A stretch of DNA of 64,000 bases from Lasiosphaeris hirsuta (taxonomy: Eukaryota; Ascomycota; Sordariomycetes; Sordariales; Lasiosphaeriaceae): the NCBI GenBank assembly GCA_030549175.1, contig JAUKUA010000007.1, forward strand, positions 1,922,001 through 1,986,000. The letters are read 5' to 3'. Shown here piece after piece: positions 49,630 to 59,328 of this stretch. Below the pieces are notes generated by a model. The model ran no database searches. It worked only from the letters and a program-made list of their open reading frames with translations, and was not told the origin of the DNA. The position numbers and the translations under genes are program-made. Position 1 is the first letter of the stretch. Each line of letters begins with the position of its first letter.

Positions 49630-49889
49630 ACAATCCAACCCTTGCTTGTTCGATAGCGCAGGACTTCGTAGCTATAGCCTTGAAGAAAGAATACCCCGAT
49701 GTTGATATGAGAAAGGCCTTTCCAATGCCGTAAATGCCCGTTTCGACGGTGGGAAGGCCATATGAAATACCAAACAATATGCTTTCTAAATACCAGAAAC
49801 GCCTATCCAGGACTGCAGCCTGCAATATCGCCTTTTAGGTCTTAGAGGGGAGGTCACGCGCTAACAAGCAAAACAGGGTTTAACTTTGT
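49630..49889. mobile_element. MITE-like element, shorter relative of the one at 33917-34355 (copy 2)
   Basis: The left end, ACAATCCAACCCTTGCTTG, shares its first 14 bases with copy 1. The right end contains CACGCGCTAACAAGCAAAACAGGG, matching copy 1's right end (CGCGCTAACAAACAAACCAGGG) with few changes. Interior segments such as AAATACCAAA and ATGCTTTC echo copy 1. At 260 bp it is an internally deleted derivative and has no coding frame. Confidence 0.65.
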
Positions 49890-51730
49890 CGTTCCTGCCT
49901 TGACCCATCCATCCTAAACTCGCCGCCCCACACGACCACCCAGCTGGCCGGTGCCTCGACAGCCCATGGCAGAACGTAATTGATGCGTCAGTCCCTAATG
50001 TCAAAGAGCTTTCCGGTTACAGAGCCAAGATTCATTTGGCACCCTGCCAAATTGTGATGGCGTGCAGATAGCTCAGCTCGGGCTACTGTTGAGATTTTGA
50101 CCACCCACACATTGATGTGATTCGAAGAAGGGAGGGCTCAACCGTTTTCGATGTTATGAGGAGAGTCGCACGACTCGAGAATGCTAAATCTCAGATAGCC
50201 TTGCGATTTGTTATCCTTCTCTGGTCATGATATGCACTGGCAGTTGCTACCTGCTTGTCGGTATGTCCGCGTATCACGGACCAGGCAGAATCTTGCGGCT
50301 CGGACGCGAATATCTGGGTTTTCATTCGACAATGCCTCTGCAAAGCCACGAGCCTCGACAATCCTATGCTTTCTTTGACTACGACTCGGCTGTACTGCCA
50401 CTGGCACTGAAACAAAGAACCATCCAGCCCTCACCCCACTTCGGTGACTGACCTCGGGCGTCTGATTGGGAGCATCAGCCCCCGCCCCTTTCACCCCTCC
50501 GCCTTCCCTGTTAGTGGTCCTTCGTCTGCGGTCAAGATATCGGCTTCCAGTTGGCCAATCCGTAAAGCTGGCTGTCCCACAGGGCTCCCTCACTGCTCCC
50601 TCACTGCGTCGTCTTCTCCGTTCCATAGGTAGTTATCCCGGCATCAGATTGGAAATTCTCCTGCTCCGCCAACCCCCATCAGATGGAAGCGTCCCCAGAG
50701 CCAATAATAATTCATGGAACTTCTGCTCTTACGCGCTTACAGCTAAATATTTGCAAACTCGGGGAGTGCAAAACTTTCCATTCACAAGTCTATGTCAACC
50801 AATTTTTCAGTAACCAAGTCAATTGGTTTGGCCGCAGATTCTTGCAAGGAAAAACTGTCCAAGAGCGATCCCGAAGCTGAAAAAGGAAACGGATAAGAGG
50901 GGGGGGGGGATACTCGTGGAATAGTGGGGCTTCGAACCATCATGGTATTCTGGGAAGGAGTGAGGTCTGACGGTTTCCTGTTACATATTGAACGCGCTCT
51001 CACTTGGACTCAATTGAAGGGCTGCTGCTAGTCTTCCGATTCTAATGGATGGTAGGTAGGCACCGTCACTAGCAGCTGGCGGCTTGAAGCACAAATTGTC
51101 CGTAAACCCCAAACTCTTGGCGTTGTGGCATGGTGTTTGGCATGGAGGAACTGAGACCAATGGCCGCGGAGACGCGAACGACTGGCCTTAGGGGCTTGGA
51201 AAAGCGCCACTCCGTCATTGCACACCCAGGCCGGGAGGCAGTGAACTCGAGCGAGCACCCTCCAAACTGTTTTCTCCGTAGTCTTCCAATAACAGGTGGG
51301 GCCGCCCAATGTGCATGCATCCTTAGCCTCGCCCTCGCCGCGAAACCCATGCATGGCATGGCGTTCAACCTCCTCGAGGCCGTTCTACTGCTGACTTTCC
51401 GCTAGTTTCAATGATGGAGGGTGCCGCATCTTGTTGGATGCCTCCAATTGAAAAATAGAGCCGCTCGATGCTCGATAGCATCTGAGAGGCCTCGTTGCCA
51501 GGATGGAGAGCATCGGACATAAAATGGACAGGCTAAATTTTTGAGAGGCCCGTTACCGCGACCACCTAGCAGGGATTCATCATTCCACTTTTATGTTCCG
51601 AGTAAACTAAGTTGCCTCAGCTTCTGCAGCTCCGCGCTTCTACCTTATTGTAGCGGACAACTCAGACTTCCATGTTCGAATTGTTTGTTATCAGTAACGT
51701 CCATACAACCAAATACCTCCCTTCGTCAAA
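49890..51730. other. Intergenic region, no gene recognised
   Basis: About 1.8 kb. Open frames up to 133 codons exist on both strands (for example minus 50626-50225) but show no domain, no splice coherence and overlapping antisense frames, so I do not call them. Confidence 0.35.
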
Positions 51731-52489
51731 ATGGGTCCTGGAGACTCGCCGCTTTACACTGGACCGGATTATGACGACGAAAAGTATTTTTCCTCTGACT
51801 CCGAAGAAGACGTCGAGAAGCCATCTCCTTTTACGAGAAAGCCTCCAAGTGGCCCCGCAGCCAATCCGAATCATAACTTTCAGCTCAGTAGGGACACTTC
51901 TGCTGGGCTCCGGCTGCCGACTAATAAGCCTGAGTTCCACCCTCAGCCAGTGGTTATCTCCGCTAGCGCACCTAAAGACAACCCTGGGGATGATTACAAA
52001 TCGACAAACTGCTCGCAGACGATAACGTCTAAATCATGGCTTCTGGAGGACGTGACAACGGGAATCGATATCACAATCCAACCTGTTCGTATGAGAGACA
52101 TCATTCATTGGACTCAATCGGCTTTTTCAGGTCTCTTTATCAAACTAGCCCCTTTTTTTCTTCACCCTCTTTTACATGGCCTCGCTCTCCCCGCCACCGG
52201 GCTTGCTACCGTCGCAGGTTTCTGTCTCAGACTCGCCAACAACACACCTCCTCGACCAACAATACCATGTTCGCAGCCAAGGCAGAAATTAATCACCCCC
52301 GTTCGCATTGACCATAAAGCGAACGCTACAAACCCCAGGCCGGTTGACGGCATCAACACTACCACCACTATGCCAGCAGCCCCGGAGTACAATACGACGC
52401 CGCAGCTGTCGACAATCCAAGCTGCCGCTTCCCTTACATCTGGGAATCGACTCCGTAGGCTCAGTATTCGAAGATTACATTCCTGCTGA
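51731..52489 (+). CDS. Hypothetical protein with one hydrophobic segment
   Basis: A 252-residue frame starts MGPGDSPLYTGPDYDDEKYF. The N-terminus is acidic (SSDSEEDVEKPSP); the middle contains one long hydrophobic stretch (LFIKLAPFFLHPLLHGLALPATGLATVAGF); the rest is Pro/Thr-rich. No family is recognised. Downstream, another frame (to 52583) encodes GSVFEDYIPAELVAIRSIL and GDQGF, which looks more protein-like than the current C-terminus, so an undetected intron or a frameshift near 52430-52450 is possible. It may be a lineage-specific gene. Confidence 0.4.
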   Translation: MGPGDSPLYTGPDYDDEKYFSSDSEEDVEKPSPFTRKPPSGPAANPNHNFQLSRDTSAGLRLPTNKPEFHPQPVVISASAPKDNPGDDYKSTNCSQTITSKSWLLEDVTTGIDITIQPVRMRDIIHWTQSAFSGLFIKLAPFFLHPLLHGLALPATGLATVAGFCLRLANNTPPRPTIPCSQPRQKLITPVRIDHKANATNPRPVDGINTTTTMPAAPEYNTTPQLSTIQAAASLTSGNRLRRLSIRRLHSC

Positions 52490-52995
52490 GCTGGTCGCGA
52501 TAAGGTCAATTCTAGGGGATCAGGGGTTTCAGAAGGGGAAGCGGCTTTCAAGTTTGAGATCAAGAATAAGGGTGTTCTCATAGCAGAATGGATCCATTCA
52601 TATAATTAAGGGATTAAAAGTCGATGATGGAGTTAAACTGTACGATGGCGGGGAGGGGCTAAACTTCTGGAATATTCTCCAGTTGCATCTCAACGGTTGC
52701 AGAGCTACCCTTCATTATTTCACCCTTGTATTGCTTGTAACTGCTTATTCTAGTTTCACTCTCTAGTATCTATCTACCAAGTGTATCAAGCAATTCGGAC
52801 GAATGGTTACCTATTTAATATGTGGTCTCTCTAGGCTCTAGTAAACACAGCGTTTTTCCTTTCCCTGTAAACTTGCAACCTCTCCTCTTGATCATGATAC
52901 ATAAAAAAAAGCCCAGCTCTTCTCTGGAAAGTTACACATGTACACAGTAGCACATCTCCATTGCGCCACGCCGCACCGTGCCGCAGGACATGTGC

Positions 52996-53689
52996 TCAGT
53001 CGACGAACTTGAATGTCAAGGCCGTCGCCTTGACTTTCCCCGGGCAAAAGACCGATTTCGTCGCATTGCCTTCAACTTGCATTTCCGCAGGCTGGGCGTA
53101 GCCTTCGTAATATCGGTTGCATGGCTCTTGTCCCTTATTATGCTGTCAGTATGATTAAGTTATAAATACAAGGAAGCTTAGTGTCGGCTTACAGCTTGAG
53201 CACTAGGATTCGGTCCTTCTGTAAACACAAATCTTTGATTAGCATGCAGTCCTGGTGGAGAAATGACAAGCGCAGAGAGAAGTTAAATATATGCGGATGC
53301 GTACCAAAGAGAATGACCCCCTCTATTTCCAAGTCCGTGCAAACGAGAGCATTGTTGGCGTTCCCCCTGATGACCACTCTGCTGTTGGTTGGCGAGGGAG
53401 CCACGATAGTAGACTGGACGAATGTAGGCTGGATCACAGTCGTCTGAGGCCTAGTTCCCGGATGCTGAGACTAAACAAGAGTCATAAATTTGCATGCTCA
53501 AACATAATGCATCGAGGTTACATGGCAGGTAGATGTGGTACGTACCTCGTGATAACCCTTTTCACTGTTTGAGTCGTCTGCACTAACGCTGCCAGCTTGG
53601 GCAACAGCGCCGCCCTCGTTTTCCCGGCCCAAGTTGTCTTGCCTGGCGCTGGGGATGAAGGACTCAAACCACTGTCTGAGGAGTGGCAT
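52996..53689 (-). CDS. Hypothetical protein, four exons
   Basis: Exons 53689-53546, 53470-53305, 53218-53193 and 53142-52996 (introns 75, 86 and 50 nt; GTACGT, GTACGC and GTAAGC donors, TAG/CAG acceptors, good branch sites) close exactly to 160 residues. The N-terminus MPLLRQWFESFIPSARQDNL is not a signal peptide. The second half, from VIQPTFVQSTIVAPSP through RVVIRGNANNALVCTDLEIE and EPCNRYYEGY to VFCPGKVKATALTFKFVD, looks beta-rich, with three or four cysteines. No family is recognised. The coherent four-exon structure argues that it is a real gene. Confidence 0.6.
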
Positions 53690-54500
53690 GGCTACTGATT
53701 GGGTCGAAAAGGGGTATTGGAAGCAAGTGAATGACAGCTGTGCGAGGTCACGAGATCGCTGGTGGCAATGTGGAGGGCATTAGAGCCGTTTGCAAACCAT
53801 GGGTATCCCTGGAATGTACGGATGGGGGCCACCATTTTATAAGTGGCTATTGGATTTGCTGCAATAAAGAACGGGGCGCGCCCAAGCCGCGTCTTGTGCG
53901 GGTAGCGGCAGCGGTGCATCATCGATAGGTACCTATGGCACCAATATTGAAGGCGTCCGGTGACTCAGATCGACAGCGTTGCGTGTAAGGCGATTATTTG
54001 TGGACGTACCGACCAAACCTTGGTGACTTGGACTCAGACACGGCAATGACTGACAAAGTTGGCCAGATCTGGCATCAGGCTCAACCCCGTTTCGTTCAGG
54101 GACCTGGGGGATACCCAAGCTGAAGCACTGGCGGGTAATACAGTGGCTTACGCCAGACAGCCCTGGAAGGCTCGGAGAAATAACTGGTCGTGGAACAGGC
54201 CAACGCAACCCGGGAGACTGGTCGTGAGCAAGATTGGGGCGGATCGGGTGTGCGACGTAGGGCTGGCCTGAACCAGCGCCCGACGCAGAGGCAGTTCGGT
54301 GGTCGCTTCCATGGCCGCCCTTATGTTCATGTGGCAGGATCCCATGCATCTAGCAGTGGCGCCTTCCGCCCCAGGGACACTACCTAGGTACCTTAGCTGT
54401 CGGCGCAATAAGTTCCATTTCTACACTGCAGTATTTCTTCCCCAGATCCAGTATCTCGTCCTTGCTTCTTTGCTTAAATACCTTCTTATTAGCACCAAAG

Positions 54501-55930
54501 ATGGATTCTAGCAAGTCAACAGAGATTGAACAGGCCGGCTTCATACCGGCCGAGAGGAAGAAGACACTGTCCTTCAGCGAGAAGCTCTTCCGGCGCAGCC
54601 GGACAGCCGAGTCGGAGATAAGGGACCCCAAACCATGGGGCATCAGAGTGTTATACAGCCCATCCGATGCCATTGTTGAGTGAGTACCACCTTGCTAGTC
54701 CAGTCTTTGCATGCAGCTGACGGTTGCCTTCCTTCCAACCCGTCGCAGCCTCGTGTTCGTCCATGGACTTAAAGGTCACCGAGAAAATACCTGGTCACAG
54801 GGAGAGAACGGCCCGCCATGGCCACAAACTTTGCTGCCGCGCAAAATGCAGAACGCTCGTGTTCTTACCTTTGGCTACGATGCCACGCCCATCGCCTGGG
54901 GCTCTGGGTCAAGCATCTCGGGAAACAGGATTGGCGACCACTCCAAAAACTTGCTGACCGCCGTTGCCGCGAGCAGGCTCGAAGGGAAGAACGTAAGGAG
55001 TCTCGATTCGGTTCAATAACCTGTTCTGTCCACCGCTAAGCAAAACCGACCCAGCAGCCCCACCGTCCCATCATATTTGTTGCCCACAGTCTTGGAGGAC
55101 TTGTCTGCAAAGATGTGAGTACAGCCCGGTAGATACCCAGCTATTCGCGCATAGCCTGACCTTTCTGAAACTAGGCTCTGCTGGCAGCAAGATCGAGCCC
55201 AGAAGAACATTTGAGACGCGTTTTTGAGCAAACTTGTGGTGTTCTTTTCCTCGGCACTCCACACTCGGGGGCAAGTTTGGCCACGGTCGCTGAAAAGACC
55301 GCTCGTCTTCTAGGCCCCACGACCTCAAAACCTAATTTGAAAATCTTGAAGGTCCTTAAGAAGGACTCTGAGGTTCTCGGCAGGATACAAGCAGATTTCC
55401 ATGCATTGTTGCAATGCCGAAATGCTGCTGGGAAGGGAGAATTACCAATCCAAGTCACCTGCTTTTACGAGGAACTCATCTACCCAGGTCTTGGAGATGT
55501 GGTAAGTTTTGCAGCAAAAGCTGTTTGCTTTTTTTTGTTTTTTTGAAGTCATTCCGCTTACCGATACGGGCAACAGATTGTGTCAACAGACTCCGCGGTC
55601 CTCCCTGGCTATACAGGCATTGGAATTCGCGCCCACCACCGCAATATGGCGCGCTTCGCATCTGAAAATTCCCCTGGTTTTGGAAGTGTTGTCAGCGAGC
55701 TTCAACGTTTTGTCAACGCAGCCGCATATTTCGGAGGAAGTTCTACCGACAGCAGAATGGCCACTATTAGCCCCAGCCGTGTGGCAAAGGGGGTATCGAG
55801 TTGTGGCAGCACAATGATGAGTTGGCAAGGGACCGACTATGCAGATATCACAATTTTGGGGAATGTAGTCAAGTCGAACATTGTTCATGGAAGCCAGACT
55901 ATTCGTGGGGATTTGATATTTTCTGGATAA
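54501..55930 (+). CDS. SesB-like serine esterase with C-terminal amyloid-type motif (candidate cell-death effector)
   Basis: Five exons (54501-54679, 54749-54992, 55058-55114, 55175-55501, 55577-55930) total 1161 nt, giving 386 residues. After about 50 N-terminal residues comes an alpha/beta-hydrolase: LVFVHGLKGHRENTW (oxyanion region), VLTFGYDA, and the nucleophile elbow FVAHSLGGLVCKDALLAA with catalytic Ser. LFLGTPHSGA, CFYEE and VLPGYTGIGIRAHHRNMARF follow, where the last His is the likely catalytic one. This matches SesB-type esterases associated with fungal NLRs. The last residues form a separate motif, ITILGNVVKSNIVHGSQTIR ending GDLIFSG (residues 360-386), which resembles the HET-s-type amyloid repeat (LGNVV..., HG, D). 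The NLR gene starts 630 bp downstream on the same strand. Confidence 0.85.
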
Positions 55931-56560
55931 GACGGCCGGCCCAATGCAGGTATAAAATACTCGAGGAATGTGGCTGTCTGAGCAGCTAAACAAGATGCTA
56001 ATGCACGCAGACTTCTTTTCTCTTCTTCCTACTTCCAGCTTGCATCGTGTGCGTTGACAATTTGCTGCTGCTGTGCAACCTGAGATACGGAGGCCACCAA
56101 TAACCTTAGGAAAGGAGCATGATGCGGGCATGTAAGCGCGGGGAACCGGTCAAGGTATTGAACCATTCAAGGAGAAGAGATAGAGATGCTGGCAGTAAGG
56201 TGAGACATGGTGTCGGCCAGTGTTTGGTGGATATTTTATGGGGCATTCATCAACGATACAGGACTCAACTCGGAGAACCGCCACAGAACGGGTTTAGGAT
56301 TACGGTTGGCAAGGCTCTAGCTATCTCGGCAGACATCTGCTCGCGCAGGGGTGCTCGCGCAGGGGTGTATAAAGACTGAGTACCTTGTGCATCTGATCAT
56401 CTCTTCATCAGCTCGGGCTGATTGGGCTTGGTGGTATCAGTGCCGATCAATTTTGCCCCGAGTTGAATTATATCCATCCATCCACAAAGAAAGCCAAAGA
56501 ACTCAGGATATCCAACAAGCACTCGCTCAAGAGCTAGGAGGTGACGGCGAATAGCCCAAA

Positions 56561-58854
56561 ATGGAATGCCTCACTTGCCGCTCAGAGGCAGAAGAGTCGG
56601 AACACTGTGCGAAGGTCGGTCCAGAAAGGCCAGCCAATCACGAAGGTATTCTAGTTCGCGGAAACGTGGACCAGTCTGTCATTGCACACAAAATCAGCAC
56701 CGGAAGTATTAACCACGGTGAGCACTGCCGTGACCCAATTAAAGATTTATGCACCCTCGGGTCTTTTGTCCCTTTGCAATACATTTACGTTTGGATAGGC
56801 GAAATTGACTTTGAGCCCACACCTCAATTATAGCCACAAATTATTACATATCGGTAAATGTGAATCTCACAATGAACTGCACGCACGCACGAGATGGGAG
56901 TCAGGTTTACGCCTCCTGTACATCAACCGATGAACCGCAGAATCAGCGACATATGATCGAGACCATGGGGGCTTATGGTCAACCTCTCCCCCCCTCGCTG
57001 CTACTGAATCTCCAATTTCATCGGGGACAAGAACCCGAAAGACGTATCACGATTGGTAATCAGACAATGACCCGAGAAGGCCGGGTGCTCCTGAAAACAG
57101 AATACTTCCAGAAGTGGAAAAGGGGCAGTATGAGAGCGATGTGGATATGCGGAGCATGTGAGCCATCACCCCACCCCCCTTTCTTGCGGTATGTGTTTTG
57201 ACAAATGACCGAAAGTGGAATACGAGTCCGGCAAGACGACGCTCATGTTAGTCCCATTCCCGAGAGCTCCCTTTTAGTTAGTTTGAGGACTGTGTTCATG
57301 TGGTAAATTGATCCACTTACCAGGTCCATCATCCTCGGCCATCTTATCAAGGACACTCTTGATCACGCCAGAAGAGCCTGTCTATTTGTCAATTTCGACT
57401 ATTGTGAAGAGACACGTCGAGATCTGAAGAACATCTTGTCAAGTCTGCGAGCCCAGCTGACTTGTTTCCGCGATCCTGTCTCCGGCTCATCCTCAAAGAG
57501 TTTCCAATATCCTTTCAATAAGAGCGACGGCACTTCGACGTACGACAATGATTTGAAGATGACATTAGCAGAGATTAAGTCATTTGGCTTTGCTCGATTA
57601 TATCTCGTCATTGATGAATTGGGCGAGTACCTTTGCGGCTCGGAGTTCGCCCCAACTGTCTTGGATCCATTTATTGAATTTCTCTGTCAGCTCCCTCACA
57701 ACACCCACTTCGTATTCACCTCGAGGCACAAGCAGGGAACGGATTTACCCGAGGATTACAAAGTCCTTGAAACTTTGTCAGGCCCAAATCAGCTTCAGGA
57801 ATTCGTCAGAGGTTGCCTCAACGCTTACCACGGTCCGCCACGATCTGGCGACAGACCCCTCTCTGCTCCATACTACTTGGACATTTTACCCATCAAGGGT
57901 AAGCCCGATAGTTTGAAGTCACGTTGGGAGACTCTATCTCGAGCGCCGAATGACATTCGCCGACTTCTTCTTGAGAAGATCTCCAATCAGAACGGGTTTA
58001 GCACGACCCTGGCTCTGCGTGCTCTGATGTGGGTAGCCCTAGCATGTCGCCCTCTAACAATAGACGAATTGAGGGCTGCGGTGACAACACGACTTGTATC
58101 AGCCAACGGGGAGTGGTTCCAGCTTGAGCTTGTGGACGAAAGGAGGCTGTCGGATGTCTGCGCCGGTCTTTTACTTGTTAACCGAGCAACCCAGATCGTC
58201 AGTTTGGCTCATGATGCCGAAGCATATCTCAAGGCAAACGCATCTTCGATCTTTGGAAATCCACAAACAGTCTTGGCGGAAATGTGTCTATCATACCTGT
58301 TGCTTAGCAGGGAAGCACCCTCCTCAAATAAAGTATCGACAGGGTGCGGGCAGAGCATTGCGTTTCAAAAATACGCTGCCAACTACTGGGGCCAACACAT
58401 GCTATCGAGTGCCGAAGACGGGCAGGACCCGGGGGAGATGTACTTTTTGGCACGCATTTTCCTTCTGAAGGCACACTCACACGTCGCAAGTGCAATGAAA
58501 GTCATGTCGGATGACAGATTTCGGCGAGAAAGAGCAGTAGGACCGCTGCACGTCGCCGCATACTTTGGACTCGATGTTCTGGTTCGCAAGCTCCTTCGAA
58601 TTGTAACTCGACCCGATGATATCAACGCTGTAACAGGGCGCGGCAAAACAGCCGTCCACTGGGCGGTCACTTTCAAGCACAGCGCCGTCATTCGGGCCCT
58701 CGTCTCTTGTGGTGCCGACGTCAACATTCCCGACAATGACGGCAAAACAGCTTTGGTTGAAGCCGTTATGAACGACGATCTAGAATCTGTGGATGCTCTC
58801 TTGTTCGAAGCGGAAGAAATTGGGGTCCACAACGACCTTGACACACAGCTGTAG
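56561..58854 (+). CDS. NACHT-ankyrin NLR (STAND) protein with N-terminal amyloid-type motif
   Basis: Exons 56561-56717, 56834-57157, 57216-57246 and 57324-58854 close to 680 residues; exon 1 to exon 2 joining is the least certain step. Residues 30-52 read ILVRGNVDQSVIAHKISTGS then INH; GNV..S.I.H is shared with the esterase upstream. The NACHT part follows: LLLNLQFHRGQEPERR, LLKTEYFQKWKRG, MWICGA, SGKTTLM (Walker A), ACLFVNFDYCEE, Walker B LYLVIDELGEY and the HFVFTSRHKQG sensor. The next region contains RALMWVALACRPLTIDELRA. The C-terminus holds about three ankyrin repeats (GPLHVAAYFGLD, KTAVHWAVTFKHSAV, GADVNIPDNDGKTALVEAV). By my splicing the P-loop reads GALEYESGKT, two residues longer than the canonical form. 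NLRs of this kind sense non-self and activate an effector. Confidence 0.8.
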
Positions 58855-59328
58855 AAAGGCACGGATGATGGGGGTTGTTGATGAGGCAAGCACGACGGGA
58901 GATCCAGCACCTCCCCTATTATAGTCGGATCATTTTCCGGGTTTCAATCACTGTAGTTTCTGCAAAACAAGCTGTTTCCATCTTTCTTTATGCAAACAAC
59001 GATATTCAGACCTACGAATGGAGCTATGGATAGCAAGGTAACCCGGACGACCCGACCCTAGCTCAACAAGGTAAGCTAAGGTACCTAGTCGGAGCGAAGC
59101 CTCTAGCAACAGATCGCCACCTGCCTAAAATCCTTCCAGTCCCTCAGCCACTAGAAAGCAGTTGCACAGCCGCTCTATCCGCTTTATGCCTTCTCTATAA
59201 ACAGTGAGTGCAACACCTTGACGAAAGTCCCATTTCCACGAAAGTCCCTTTTCTGCATTGCCTACTGTATACCAACCTCGCGGTACCAACCTCGCGCAAA
59301 AGCATTCGATCAATTCCGCCATCCCAAA

